Assembly: GCF_949282365.1 (NCBI RefSeq)
Contig: NZ_CASDOY010000004.1
Span: forward strand, 1-64,000
Length of the DNA stretch: 64,000 nucleotides
Source of the DNA: an uncultured Desulfovibrio sp.
Lineage (GTDB): Bacteria; Desulfobacterota; Desulfovibrionia; Desulfovibrionales; Desulfovibrionaceae
Direction of reading: 5' to 3'
Positions 26,200 to 35,315 of this stretch are shown here, in pieces. The notes beneath the pieces are model-generated. The model did no database searches, had not been told where the DNA came from, and saw only the letters and a list, made by a program, of their open reading frames with translations. A program made the position numbers and the translations under genes. Position 1 is the first letter of the stretch; each line of letters begins with the position of its first letter.

Positions 26200-26993
26200 C
26201 AGGCATCACCCTGCCTGTCCGCACTGCCATCATCACCTGCCTGGAGCGCCTCCCGGGCAGCGCGGCGGCGGGCCAGCAGACGGCGCGCGCCGACATAGAT
26301 CCCGGCCCCCGCGGCCACCAGCACCGCCGCCATGGCCAGCATCTGCAGCAGCAGGGCGGGCGTGTGCGCGCCGGGAGACAGCAGCGGCGACGGGAGCTTC
26401 TTGCCCGGCACCGTCACGCTTTCCCGCACCGGGACCAACATCACGCTGACATTGTCGTATTTGAGCGAAGCCACGGAACCCGCCACCAGCTCCCGGATCT
26501 CGGGCACGAAATTGACCACGGGCGAGTCCAGGGTGTGGCGCAGGAAGACCGCCGCCGACGGGGCCACCGTGATGTTGTTCACCTTGTCGTTGACGCCCAG
26601 CACCACATGGACGCGGGCCGTCAGTACGCCGTCGATACGCGAGAGCGTGTCCGCCAGCTCCTGGGAAAGGGCGTAGGACATGCGCGCCTGGACTTCGGAG
26701 GAGGAAGAGATCATGCCGTCGCCGGCAAAGACCTCACCCAGATTCTTGAACGACTGGCGCGGCAGACTGTTTTCCTTGAGCACCTGCAGGGCCAGCACCA
26801 GCTGGTCGTCATCCACCGACAGCGTATAGCCGTTCTTTCCGGCGGCTGTTTTTTCCGCCGCGATCCCCCGGCGCAGGAGGGTGGAAAGCATCTGGTTGGC
26901 CTGATCCTCGGACAGGCCCGAATACATCTCCACCTTGCAGCCGGAAAGGAGCAGGAGCAGGGACAGCAGCAACAAGAGCAAGGGACGCAGCAT
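26199..26993 (-). CDS. sctJ: T3SS inner-membrane ring lipoprotein SctJ
   Basis: 264 aa. The lipoprotein signal ends at C19 (LLLLLSGC). Two ring-building domains follow (GLSEDQANQMLSTLLRRGI; ISRIDGV-type region then RVHVVLGVNDK), then FVPEIRELVAGSVASLKYDNV and a C-terminal TM helix (about 212-235). YscJ/PrgK/FliF-N family. The ATG at 26993 follows GAGG. Confidence 0.95.
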   Translation of the reverse strand: MLRPLLLLLLSLLLLLSGCKVEMYSGLSEDQANQMLSTLLRRGIAAEKTAAGKNGYTLSVDDDQLVLALQVLKENSLPRQSFKNLGEVFAGDGMISSSSEVQARMSYALSQELADTLSRIDGVLTARVHVVLGVNDKVNNITVAPSAAVFLRHTLDSPVVNFVPEIRELVAGSVASLKYDNVSVMLVPVRESVTVPGKKLPSPLLSPGAHTPALLLQMLAMAAVLVAAGAGIYVGARRLLARRRAAREALQAGDDGSADRQGDA

Positions 26994-27021
26994 TGACAAC
27001 CTCTGATAAAATACGGGCTCC

Positions 27022-27642
27022 TCAGCCTGACTGGCGCAGCAGGTTTTCCATCCCCTGCGTCGTCTGCTGCGATGTCTGGATACCCGCCTTGGCCTGCATG
27101 TTGAGCATGCCCGCGAGCTGCTGCACGCGCAACAGCTCCAGCGGGGTGATGACGGCGCCGGGCCCGGAGACGCTTTCCAGCAGCCGGCCCAGTTCTTCGA
27201 CGACGTCCTGCCGGGACATCCCTTCCGCCTGGAAGGCAGGCTGCGCCCCGGACACCTTCTCCGCTCCGGGCACAGCGGACGGCTGTTCCCCCTGACCGGG
27301 AACAAGCTCCGCCGTCTGCGGGCCGGACGGGCCGCCCACAGCATCGGGGGCCTGCGTCTGCGCCGCCGCAGGCGGCTGCCCGTCCGCGGGCATCTCCGGC
27401 AGATGCAGGGAAGGCAGGGCCTGCGCCGGGCCCGGCAACAGCGCATCCCCTCCCGCCCGGACTTCACTGGCGGGAGCCGCGGCAGGGGGCTGCGCCGCGC
27501 CCAAGGCATCCTCGAAGGCCCGGACCAGCTCCCCGGACGGAGCGCCGGAAGGGCCGCCTCCCGGCGGATCGCCTGCCCACCGGGAAAGCTTTTCCAGGGC
27601 TTCCAGCAGCCTGGTCGCACTTTGCGCTGATGCGGAGATCAT
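27022..27642 (-). CDS. sctI: T3SS inner rod protein SctI, long form
   Basis: 206 aa. Only the last 60 residues look like an inner rod (ITPLELLRVQQLAGMLNMQA, then QTTQGMENLLRQ), which is the conserved SctI C-terminal helix. The preceding 140 residues are Pro/Ala/Gly-rich and low-complexity, making this about twice the usual 85-145 aa. Confidence 0.75.
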   Translation of the reverse strand: MISASAQSATRLLEALEKLSRWAGDPPGGGPSGAPSGELVRAFEDALGAAQPPAAAPASEVRAGGDALLPGPAQALPSLHLPEMPADGQPPAAAQTQAPDAVGGPSGPQTAELVPGQGEQPSAVPGAEKVSGAQPAFQAEGMSRQDVVEELGRLLESVSGPGAVITPLELLRVQQLAGMLNMQAKAGIQTSQQTTQGMENLLRQSG

Positions 27643-27681
27643 GGGCAGGTCCTCACGGCAGGGGGAACGTCAGACGCCCGG

Positions 27682-28038
27682 TCAGGCCACTTCCATGACG
27701 GCCCGGGCCATCTCGGCCGCCGCGCAGTCCTGCGGGATGGCGGCAAAGGCCTGTTCCGCCTCGTCCTTGCGGCCGGACAGCATGCAGGCCAGCCCGCGCA
27801 TGGCCAGAGCGTCCGCATCGGCGGGATGCGCGGCAAGCGCCCCGTCCAGGATGCTCAGCGCGCCCTCGAAATCATCCACGACCACATGGGAAAAGGCCAG
27901 CCCCACCAGGGCTGGCACAAAATCCGGCTTGAGCGCCAGGACAGTCCGGAAAATCGTCCTGGCCTCTCCCACAAGCCCTTTCTGGCAGGCCAGGTTGGCC
28001 AGATCCAGTAAGCGGGCTGTCTGCCTTTCGGAAAACAT
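27682..28038 (-). CDS. sctG: TPR needle chaperone SctG
   Basis: 118 aa with three TPR-like helix pairs (FVPALVGLAFSHVVVDDFEG; ADALAMRGLACMLSGRKDEA). Position next to sctF and size match YscG, which with YscE keeps the needle subunit monomeric in the cytosol. GGGAG lies before the ATG. Confidence 0.75.
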   Translation of the reverse strand: MFSERQTARLLDLANLACQKGLVGEARTIFRTVLALKPDFVPALVGLAFSHVVVDDFEGALSILDGALAAHPADADALAMRGLACMLSGRKDEAEQAFAAIPQDCAAAEMARAVMEVA

Positions 28039-28132
28039 CTTCGCACTCCCGTATCACGGGTCGCACAGCGGCCCGGCAGCGTTGTTCCCTGTATCCGGCC
28101 CCAAAGGCCTCGCCGGTCGTCTAGCCGGTCGT

Positions 28133-28384
28133 CTAACCGGTCCTCTGGGCCAGGGACTTGAGCATGTCCTGGATGCTCTTGGTCACCGACGAAATGGTCT
28201 CCAGCTTGGCGTTATACTGGCCCATGGCAAACTGCAGTTCCAGCAGCTGCATCTGGTCCACCTCGCCGGAGGCGCTGATCTGATCCATCTTTTCCTGCAG
28301 GGCCTTGCCGTCCTGGTTCAGGCCGTTGGTGGCATTCTGGAACAGCTGACCGACATCAATCCCGCTCGAGCTTCCGATATTCAT
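28133..28384 (-). CDS. sctF: T3SS needle subunit SctF
   Basis: 83 aa, the usual needle length. A helix-turn-helix pattern with VDQMQLLELQFAMGQYNAKLETIS and the C-terminal VTKSIQDMLKSLAQR matches YscF/MxiH-type subunits, which polymerise into the extracellular needle. The ATG at 28384 follows GGGAGAAAATC; the upstream in-frame ATG at 28417 is less likely. Confidence 0.88.
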   Translation of the reverse strand: MNIGSSSGIDVGQLFQNATNGLNQDGKALQEKMDQISASGEVDQMQLLELQFAMGQYNAKLETISSVTKSIQDMLKSLAQRTG

Positions 28385-28540
28385 GATTTTCTCCCGACGG
28401 ATCCGAGATCCGTTCATTTCAGGCCATGCGGCTTCCCGTCCCTGCCGCTGTCATGAGGCTGCAGGCGGAAGCCTCTTCCCGGTGGCGTGACCGCTGCGGC
28501 CATGCCTTTCCCGCGTTCAGCGCCGCGCGTTCCCGCCACC

Positions 28541-28759
28541 TCAACGGTTCAGGGCATCGTGCACGCGCGCGGCCACGTCCTCGGCGCAGTCCACGGCGGC
28601 CAGGGCCTGACGTGCGACCGCCATCTCTTCCGCGGTCATGCCGGCATCCATGGCGCGTTTGACATCGAGCCGCATCCCGAACAGTTCCTCGCGAAGCTGC
28701 TTGAGGCCGTATCCCGAGGGATCTTCCGCCAGCAAATCGAAGGCTGATTCCATTTCCAT
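28541..28759 (-). CDS. YscE-like needle co-chaperone
   Basis: 72 aa, two amphipathic helices (GLKQLREELFGMRLDVKRAM; MAVARQALAAVDCAEDVAARV). Size and position between sctD and sctF match YscE/EscE/SsaE co-chaperones that bind SctG-SctF. The ATG shares one base with the sctD stop (TAATG). Confidence 0.65.
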   Translation of the reverse strand: MEMESAFDLLAEDPSGYGLKQLREELFGMRLDVKRAMDAGMTAEEMAVARQALAAVDCAEDVAARVHDALNR

Positions 28760-30252
28760 TACTTACCTCTCAACTGATGACTGACGACCTGACTGCCGTT
28801 GCGCAGGACGAGGACCTTGGTGTCGATACTTTCCAACGTCCAGCCTCCGGGCAGGACAGCGCCCTCGAACAGACGCCTGCCGTCGGCTGTGGTCACGAAA
28901 CGCATGGGCGACATGGTCACCCCGGTCACTCGCAGCCCGCCCAGGGGATCCCCCCCGGTATCGCCCGACGGCCGCGAAGGCAGCGCGTCGTTGCCGGGGA
29001 TCTTGTCCCGCGACGGTGTCAATGCGCGCTCCGCAGCGGCAAGAGCGCCGGATGCGGACGAGGTGCCATACAGCGGGACCCCGAAAAGCTCGCTGGCATC
29101 GCTTCGGATGGCATCCAGCTTTTTGACGTCCTCCTGCCGGAAATCGCCGGAAAAATCCACCCGGCCCGGCAGATAGATGACCCGCACGGCTCCCAGCCCG
29201 GCCCGTTGCAGGGCGGCTTCCAGCACCGGGGCCAGATCCTTTTCATAAACGATGTGTCTGTCCACTTCCGGCAATGCCCGCACTTCCGTCTTCAATGCGC
29301 CAAAGGCCGCGGTCTCCAGCAGTTCGTCCTTCATGTAGGCCCTGACCTGCAAGCGGGGATTGCCCTTGTTGTCCCACAAGGTCACATCGGGATGGAAGCC
29401 CCGGATGCCGAGTGAACTGCGCACGGCGCGCAGCATGTCTTCCTGCACGGCAACTTCAAGATACACAGGAATATGCAAATTGAGTGCCATATCCCGCAGT
29501 TTGATCATGGCCGCATCATCAGCCACGGTGCCGCGTATCTCCACGCCGGGATCCCTCCGGCTCACAGTCAGGCCGCGGATGCCCGCACTGTCAAGATATT
29601 TTTTAATGATCTCGGGATAATGGCTTGGATCAGAATCCGAGGGTGTGATCATCAGGGATACGGCGGCAAGACAAACGGCCACCAGGACGAGCAGGACCAC
29701 GCGCCAGCCGGTACGCCGGGAAGGAGGACTGTCCGGCACTGTCGGCAACAGCGTTTCCGTTGTGGCCATGTCCGTGCCAAAATCCTTGGCGACCGGCAGC
29801 GTCTCCATTGTGCCCGGGCCAGGAGCGACCCCGCTGTCGGCCGGAGGCAGTATCCCTTCCGCGCCGGCAGCGGTCGCCGGTGCTGCGCCACTTTCAGGCA
29901 CGATGCTCTCCTGTGGCACGCCGGGACGGTTCCAGGCAAGACAGGTCGCGCCCAGATACCAGGCAGTCCCGGCGGCAGGATGCAGGGGGGCTGCCCCGTC
30001 TTCGGCCGCAGCCGTGCCGTCCTGCAGGCGGACAGGCCCGTCCAGAGCCGTCAGCTCCAGCACGGGGGCGCCGTCGTCGGACAAGGCGATAGCCATGACG
30101 GCATGACGGGGAGCAAGCCCGGTGAGGATGATGTCGCAAGAGTCGTCCGAGCCGACCGTCCAGCTGCCTGCCGCCAGTTCGACACAGGCGCCGAGATGCG
30201 GCCCGGAAAAGACATACAGACACAGCGCCGGAGCGCTGTCCCTGAGGCTCAC
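28759..30252 (-). CDS. sctD: T3SS inner-membrane ring protein SctD
   Basis: 497 aa from a GTG at 30252, 6 nt after GGAGG and overlapping the sctC stop by 4 nt. A cytoplasmic FHA-like domain (about 8-105, WTVGSDDSCDIIL) precedes a long Ala/Pro linker, one TM helix (about 184-202) and periplasmic BON-like ring domains (about 215-420; LTVSRRDPGVEIRGTV, VDRHIVYEK). YscD family; it bridges SctC and SctJ and docks SctK. The C-terminal extension beyond 420 is unusually Gly/Pro-rich before a last beta segment. Confidence 0.9.
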   Translation of the reverse strand: MSLRDSAPALCLYVFSGPHLGACVELAAGSWTVGSDDSCDIILTGLAPRHAVMAIALSDDGAPVLELTALDGPVRLQDGTAAAEDGAAPLHPAAGTAWYLGATCLAWNRPGVPQESIVPESGAAPATAAGAEGILPPADSGVAPGPGTMETLPVAKDFGTDMATTETLLPTVPDSPPSRRTGWRVVLLVLVAVCLAAVSLMITPSDSDPSHYPEIIKKYLDSAGIRGLTVSRRDPGVEIRGTVADDAAMIKLRDMALNLHIPVYLEVAVQEDMLRAVRSSLGIRGFHPDVTLWDNKGNPRLQVRAYMKDELLETAAFGALKTEVRALPEVDRHIVYEKDLAPVLEAALQRAGLGAVRVIYLPGRVDFSGDFRQEDVKKLDAIRSDASELFGVPLYGTSSASGALAAAERALTPSRDKIPGNDALPSRPSGDTGGDPLGGLRVTGVTMSPMRFVTTADGRRLFEGAVLPGGWTLESIDTKVLVLRNGSQVVSHQLRGK

Positions 30253-32216
30253 TGCCGGCCTCCGACGGTGGCGGGGGGGACGCTGACCGGCACCAGGATC
30301 GGCTGCGGAGACGTCGTGACGGACGGCGTCGCGACAGGCTGGCCCGCAGGCGCATTTTGGATGCTCTTGCCTGTGCCCGCCTGTACCGGCACGGGCTGGG
30401 GCGTGAGCGGCCTGGGCGTGGCGGGCTGCACGTCGGGCGCCAGCGCGCGGCGCCGGGCGCAACCGCCCACGGGCATTTCCGTAGGACGGTGTTCCTCATA
30501 GTCCGCCTGGGTGGCCGTACGGCTGAAACGGGGATCATCCACCCGCGACGGCACGTTGGAGGCCGTATCCATGCGCACGATGCGCGGGGTGATGAGGATG
30601 AGCCGCTCCATGCGCTGGTGCTTCTTGCCTGTGGAACCGAACAGGCCGCCCAGGATGGGGATGTTCTTGAGACCGGGGATGCCGCTTTCCGCATCGCTCT
30701 GGATCTCGTAATAATGCCCCCCGATCAGCAGGCTCTGGCCCTCGCCCACGATGGCCTGGGTATTGATCTTGGTCTGCTTGATGGGCGAAAGATTGTTGGG
30801 ATCCACGGAAAAGAGGCTGGAGCCGTCGTCCCGGTCATCCTGCACGCTGACCATGAGCTTGATGCTGTCCGCCTGCCCCGGGAGGCCGGGGATGATGTGC
30901 GGCGTCACCTTCAGGACCGTGCCCGAATCTATCTTGAACAGATCCGACGATTCATTGCCCGACACCGGCACATAGTAGGAACTGGTGTTTTCCAGCGAGG
31001 CCTGCACATTGTCCATGGTCAGCACCGAGGGCTTGCCCAGCACCCGGGCCTGGCCGTCTTCTTCCAGGGCGCTGACCCGCGCCAGGAAATAGTCCGAACC
31101 GTAGGCATAGAGCGTGGAATAGGAAAGGCCTCCCGCGCTGGCGGCCCCGGCCGCCGGGAAAATACCGCTGCCGGATGCGCCCCCGGCGCTGCCGCCGCCG
31201 CTCCAGTGCTTGCCGTAAGCGCCGGCCCCTGACCAGTTGACGCCAAAATCACGGGAGAAATCGCTGTCGATATCCACGATGGCGGCATGGATCTCCACCA
31301 GTTCCACCGGCTTGTCCAGATCGGCGATGACCTTGGCATAATAGCTCATGCGGTATTCGGCATCCGTCACCACCACGGCATTGACCCGGGGATCGGCGAT
31401 GATGCTCGGCCCGCTGGGCGTGGTGGACTGCTCCGTGCCCGGTGCGGCAGCTTGCGCGCCTGTAGAGCTCCCGTTGGTGTTGGCGCCCATGGCGATCAGC
31501 CCCTTGCCCCGCAGCCCTCCCTGGGCGGACGGCTGCACCGTCACCTGCGAGCCGGTCAGGGGCTTGCCCGTGGCCATGGCCTGCAGGATGCTGGCCACGC
31601 CGGGGATGGTCACCGTGGAATCCATGCTGTTGACCTTCATGTCTTCCGCCCAGGCATACTTGAGCGGGAAGACGCGCATCACGCTGCGGCTGCCCTGGGC
31701 GTCCTCAAAGGCCTTCATGGCGCCGCGCAGCTGGTCCACATAGAGGGGGGGGCCGCTGACCGAGAGCAGGTTCTGGGCATGCAGCAGGTTGACCGGCAGT
31801 TGCGGCGAGATCATGCCCGCGCTGCGCAGCATGTCCCGCAGGGCCGCAGCCGACACCGTGGACGGCGCCAGGAAAGCCTCCGTCTTCTCACCGTCATGCC
31901 AGAACGTCACCGTGCGGCCCTGCGTGTACCAGCGCACGCCGAAGGCCGAACGCATCCCGTTGAGGAAGGTCCGGGGATCCACTTGCTCGAAGCGTCCGCT
32001 CATCTGGCCCCGCAGCGCCGGGCTGCACACCGAACCGTAACCTTCGGCGCGGGCGAAGGCCGAAAGGACCGTGCAGATGTTCTCATTGTCCGCATAGTGC
32101 GAGAAGGCAGAACGGAAAGGGAACGCGGAGCGCGAAGACGCGCAAAGGCCTTCCGCAGCCTGCAGGCTGCAGAAGACCCAGCACAAGGCGGTGACGATCA
32201 GCACAAGGCGTTTCAA
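30249..32216 (-). CDS. sctC: T3SS outer-membrane secretin SctC
   Basis: 655 aa. A signal peptide (VLIVTALCWVFCSLQAAEG) is followed by N0/N1 domains (about 40-185) and an N-type domain interrupted by a Gly/Ser/Ala-rich insertion. The secretin core (about 330-545) contains ADPRVNAVVVTDAEY, SVLTMDNVQASLENTSSYYV and the signature IPGLKNIPILGGLFGSTGKK. The tail (about 570-655) is Pro/Val-rich and probably binds a pilotin or stays disordered. It overlaps the chaperone gene upstream by 4 nt. Confidence 0.95.
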   Translation of the reverse strand: MKRLVLIVTALCWVFCSLQAAEGLCASSRSAFPFRSAFSHYADNENICTVLSAFARAEGYGSVCSPALRGQMSGRFEQVDPRTFLNGMRSAFGVRWYTQGRTVTFWHDGEKTEAFLAPSTVSAAALRDMLRSAGMISPQLPVNLLHAQNLLSVSGPPLYVDQLRGAMKAFEDAQGSRSVMRVFPLKYAWAEDMKVNSMDSTVTIPGVASILQAMATGKPLTGSQVTVQPSAQGGLRGKGLIAMGANTNGSSTGAQAAAPGTEQSTTPSGPSIIADPRVNAVVVTDAEYRMSYYAKVIADLDKPVELVEIHAAIVDIDSDFSRDFGVNWSGAGAYGKHWSGGGSAGGASGSGIFPAAGAASAGGLSYSTLYAYGSDYFLARVSALEEDGQARVLGKPSVLTMDNVQASLENTSSYYVPVSGNESSDLFKIDSGTVLKVTPHIIPGLPGQADSIKLMVSVQDDRDDGSSLFSVDPNNLSPIKQTKINTQAIVGEGQSLLIGGHYYEIQSDAESGIPGLKNIPILGGLFGSTGKKHQRMERLILITPRIVRMDTASNVPSRVDDPRFSRTATQADYEEHRPTEMPVGGCARRRALAPDVQPATPRPLTPQPVPVQAGTGKSIQNAPAGQPVATPSVTTSPQPILVPVSVPPATVGGRQ

Positions 32217-32704
32217 TAGACGCCTCCAAAGAAATTGCCCTGAAAGGAGAATGGGGATGCGGCCCCGTTCCCCGGAGACGGCGCGACCTCAAGGACTTTC
32301 TGCCACCAGGCGAGATCATTGAGGAAATCCCGCACCGCCGCGTCGAACCGGGCTTGCGGTGCCTCCAGCTCCAGCAGGGACTGCAGCACGAGCCGCTCGA
32401 CACCCGCTGCATCAGGCAGCAGGCTCTCCCCCGGTCGTTCCAGCGCGACGATGGACGCCCGCGTACGGCAGGCACCGGCCTGATGCCGCACCACCTTGCG
32501 CAGCAGCTCCTCGCGCTCCGGCGCTGCCTCAGGCAGGAAAGCCAGCTCCGCCCGCAGGATGCATTGCCGGTCGTCAGGCGAGAACAGCGTTATGTCCAGG
32601 CCATCTTCAAGCCGAAAATGGTAGGTTCCGTCCCTTTCCTGGCGGGGATCTTTCCAGCGGGCCGTCTCCGCGAGGGAACGCACCCTGTCATCCAGCAAAG
32701 CCAT
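32213..32704 (-). CDS. CesT-like type III secretion chaperone
   Basis: About 163 aa. The pattern of acidic alpha/beta chaperones is visible: YHFRLEDGLDITLFSPDD, ILRAELAFLPE and a terminal helix. It is encoded directly between the translocators and the secretin with a 4-nt overlap to sctC. Two starts are possible: 32704 (GGGA six nt upstream, used here) and 32722. Its client is unknown. Confidence 0.6.
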   Translation of the reverse strand: MALLDDRVRSLAETARWKDPRQERDGTYHFRLEDGLDITLFSPDDRQCILRAELAFLPEAAPEREELLRKVVRHQAGACRTRASIVALERPGESLLPDAAGVERLVLQSLLELEAPQARFDAAVRDFLNDLAWWQKVLEVAPSPGNGAASPFSFQGNFFGGVY

Positions 32705-32818
32705 ATGCAATCCCGCAATCATCTTGATATCCGTACAGAAAACAAGGGTACGCAAAAACGAACGGCATCGTCAAATCTTTTTCTGCCAGACCGGCGAGCC
32801 CCTGCGCATGCTGCAGGA

Positions 32819-33601
32819 TCAGCCCAGGATCTTGGTGCGCGTCTGGTTCATGTTGGCCTGCATGGCGTTCATGAAGTCCAGGGACTTGGCGACCAGGTCC
32901 TTGAGGGCCTCGTTGGTCTGCTTGGTCTGCTCCATCATGGTGCGGATCTGCTCCTGCTCGGCTTCCAGACGCTTGGCCTCGGCGGAGCGCATGCTCTGTC
33001 CGAACTCCCCGCCCGCCGTGAACATGCTCCCGGCCGAGGAGATCATGGTATTGAACGACTGGGCAACGGCGGCCGTGAGCTGGCCGTCCGCCGTCTTGCC
33101 GGCGAGCATGTTCAGCCTGCCGTTCGAAGACCTGCCCACGCCGGCGGCAGCCACGCCGACGCTGGCGGCACCGGCCGCCATGTTCACCACGGCCCCGGTC
33201 ACGGCGCAGGCGAACTTCTGGACGGCGCCCGTCTCTATCTTGTCGGCCTGCTGTTCCATCAGATCGACGATCTGCATCCCTTGCGCCTGGATGATGCTGC
33301 GGTTGGTACGCCGCTGCTCTGCCGCGTCCTTGAGGATCACGGAAGCGAACATGGCGGCGGGGCTGGGCAGGGCCGTCCAGCCCGACAGATCGCCCGTATT
33401 GTCCCCCGGCGACGCCAGCTCGGGCAACTGGCTGCGGACGTCCTTGACGGCCGCGGTGAAGTCCTTGCCGGCCTGGATGGCCCCGATCAGGGCCTCATCG
33501 ATCCTGGCGGCGCTGACACCTTTCGCCTGGGCCTGCTCCAGCAACTTTCCATACTCAACGGAGCTGTATCCCGTTGCATTGGTGATGATGGTGGTGTCCA
33601 T
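32819..33601 (-). CDS. sctB: Minor translocator SctB (YopD/EspB-like)
   Basis: 260 aa. One hydrophobic segment (FACAVTGAVVNMAAGAASVG, about 130-155) is flanked by long helices, and the C-terminal coiled coil (RLEAEQEQIRTMMEQTKQ) is typical of YopD/EspB. It inserts into the host membrane with SctE to form the pore. ATG at 33601 after GGGAGATATC. Assigned by order after SctE and by hydropathy. Confidence 0.75.
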   Translation of the reverse strand: MDTTIITNATGYSSVEYGKLLEQAQAKGVSAARIDEALIGAIQAGKDFTAAVKDVRSQLPELASPGDNTGDLSGWTALPSPAAMFASVILKDAAEQRRTNRSIIQAQGMQIVDLMEQQADKIETGAVQKFACAVTGAVVNMAAGAASVGVAAAGVGRSSNGRLNMLAGKTADGQLTAAVAQSFNTMISSAGSMFTAGGEFGQSMRSAEAKRLEAEQEQIRTMMEQTKQTNEALKDLVAKSLDFMNAMQANMNQTRTKILG

Positions 33602-33621
33602 GATATCTCCCTTTTCAGGCA

Positions 33622-34728
33622 TCAGGCCATGGCCGGATTGCCGCTGAGGATGGCCACATTGGCCTGCACGCTTTCCTGGACGATGTCCGACACGGTCTGG
33701 AGCGTCTGCTCGGAGCGCTGCATCATCTCCTTGATGTGTTCCACGTCCAGTTCATTGGCCATGGCGATGCGCTCCAGGATGGCCTGCAGGCGCTTCTGCT
33801 GGGCCTGCAGGAAGCTGATGTCCTTTTCGTTGGCGGCGGAAGCGATGGTGGTGGCCGACTGGGCGACGGTGTTCACCCCACCGGCCATGGTCGCCACACG
33901 AGCCGTCCAGGAGGCCGCCTTCTGGATGGTCGCGGCTGTATCCGAAACAGCCTTGGTGGCGGTCTGCGCCGCCTTTCCGGCCGCGCCAGCCGCCCCGGCG
34001 CCGAAGGTGCAGGCCGCCAGAGCGATGGTGGTGGCGAGATCCACGGCGAACTTCGTCCACTGGATCGCCGTATCGCTGGCGCCGCACGCCTCCATGATCT
34101 TGCCCGTGATGAAGGCCGGGCTGAAACCGACCTTGCCGCCCGAGGCCTCCTCCATGATGGAGCTGGTCAGCAGCGCCAGGCTTGCGACGCCGACGGCGAT
34201 GAGCGCCGCGCCTGATCCCCCGGCCGCCAGACCCACCGAACCGGCGGCGATCATGGCCACGGAGCCGATGGCCGCCAGTGCCATGCCGATATACTTGAAC
34301 GCCTTGAGCAGGCCATCCAGAAAACTCTGGCTCTTGGCCTTTTCCAGCTGCTCCTGGATGGACTTGAGCTTTTCCTCATTGGCCATGGCGCGTTCCTGGG
34401 CGCGGGCTTCCAGCGAGGCCATACCGGCCTTGGTCTCGGTACGGCGCTGCTCGAAGCCCACGGCATCCAGCAGCGTTTCCAGCGAAAGGCCGCTCATGGT
34501 CAGACCGGACAGCGAGACCGTGGGGCCGCCCTTCGAAGACGGTGCCTCGAGATCCGGCAGCGACGAATCTCCGGACATGGTCAGAAAGGTTCGCAGCGCC
34601 TTGAGGCTTTCTTCCAGATCCTTGACATCCGTGGTGCCGCCCGAGCCCTGCTGTGTCGCCGCCAGTTGCAGCAACGCGCTCAGACCGGCAGCAGGCAGCC
34701 CGGACTGTGTTCCCTGGACCATACTCAT
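33622..34728 (-). CDS. sctE: Major translocator SctE (YopB/EspD-like)
   Basis: 368 aa. An N-terminal coiled coil (about 105-145, LKSIQEQLEKAKSQSFLDG) precedes two Ala/Gly-rich hydrophobic regions (about 150-200 and 230-255), as in IpaB/YopB/EspD pore-formers. It lies directly downstream of the SycD-type chaperone gene (4-nt gap), the standard arrangement. ATG at 34728 after AGGAG. Confidence 0.8.
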   Translation of the reverse strand: MSMVQGTQSGLPAAGLSALLQLAATQQGSGGTTDVKDLEESLKALRTFLTMSGDSSLPDLEAPSSKGGPTVSLSGLTMSGLSLETLLDAVGFEQRRTETKAGMASLEARAQERAMANEEKLKSIQEQLEKAKSQSFLDGLLKAFKYIGMALAAIGSVAMIAAGSVGLAAGGSGAALIAVGVASLALLTSSIMEEASGGKVGFSPAFITGKIMEACGASDTAIQWTKFAVDLATTIALAACTFGAGAAGAAGKAAQTATKAVSDTAATIQKAASWTARVATMAGGVNTVAQSATTIASAANEKDISFLQAQQKRLQAILERIAMANELDVEHIKEMMQRSEQTLQTVSDIVQESVQANVAILSGNPAMA

Positions 34729-34732
34729 GACA

Positions 34733-35269
34733 TCACTCCTTGGACTGGGCCAGTGTGGCGAGCAGGGCACGGATACGGTCATGGATGGCCGTGTGCGCGG
34801 GGACGGAAGCATCGCCCAGCCCCAGGGCGGCACGGAAAGAAGCCGCAGCATTCTCGCCGTCACCCAGCTTCAGATAACACAGGCCGCCATAATAGAACGG
34901 CGCGGGATCCTTGAGCCCGCCGGCCACTCCGGCCATGCCGTAGGTGTCGATGGCCTGCTGATAGGCTTCCCGGGCCTGCAGGCAACCGGCCAGGCCCATC
35001 CAATAGCGGGGGTCATCGCCGTCATACATGCAAAGACCGCGGAACATGCTTTCTGCATCTTTGTAGTTGCCCGCCTTGTACAGGTTGTAGGCATAGGCAT
35101 AGCCGGATTCCAGAGTATCCTTGCTGATATTGAACACATCGGCCAGGGTCGCCCCTTTCTCCAGGGCGGCCTGTATGGTGTGGAACTCATCTTCCGTGAA
35201 ACCGGCGGCCTTGGCCATGTCCAGCAGGGCGGCCTGGATGTCTTTTTCCTGTTCTGTGATCTGACTCAT
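34733..35269 (-). CDS. sycD: Class II translocator chaperone (SycD/LcrH-like)
   Basis: 178 aa with three TPRs: SGYAYAYNLYKAGNYKDAES, PRYWMGLAGCLQAREAYQQA and APFYYGGLCYLKLGDGENAA, which is the LcrH/SycD/IpgC signature. It keeps SctE and SctB soluble and may report secretion status to regulators. Confidence 0.92.
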   Translation of the reverse strand: MSQITEQEKDIQAALLDMAKAAGFTEDEFHTIQAALEKGATLADVFNISKDTLESGYAYAYNLYKAGNYKDAESMFRGLCMYDGDDPRYWMGLAGCLQAREAYQQAIDTYGMAGVAGGLKDPAPFYYGGLCYLKLGDGENAAASFRAALGLGDASVPAHTAIHDRIRALLATLAQSKE

Positions 35270-35315
35270 GATAGCTCCTTGGAATGGATGGGCATCGGCC
35301 TATCCCGTCTGACGG

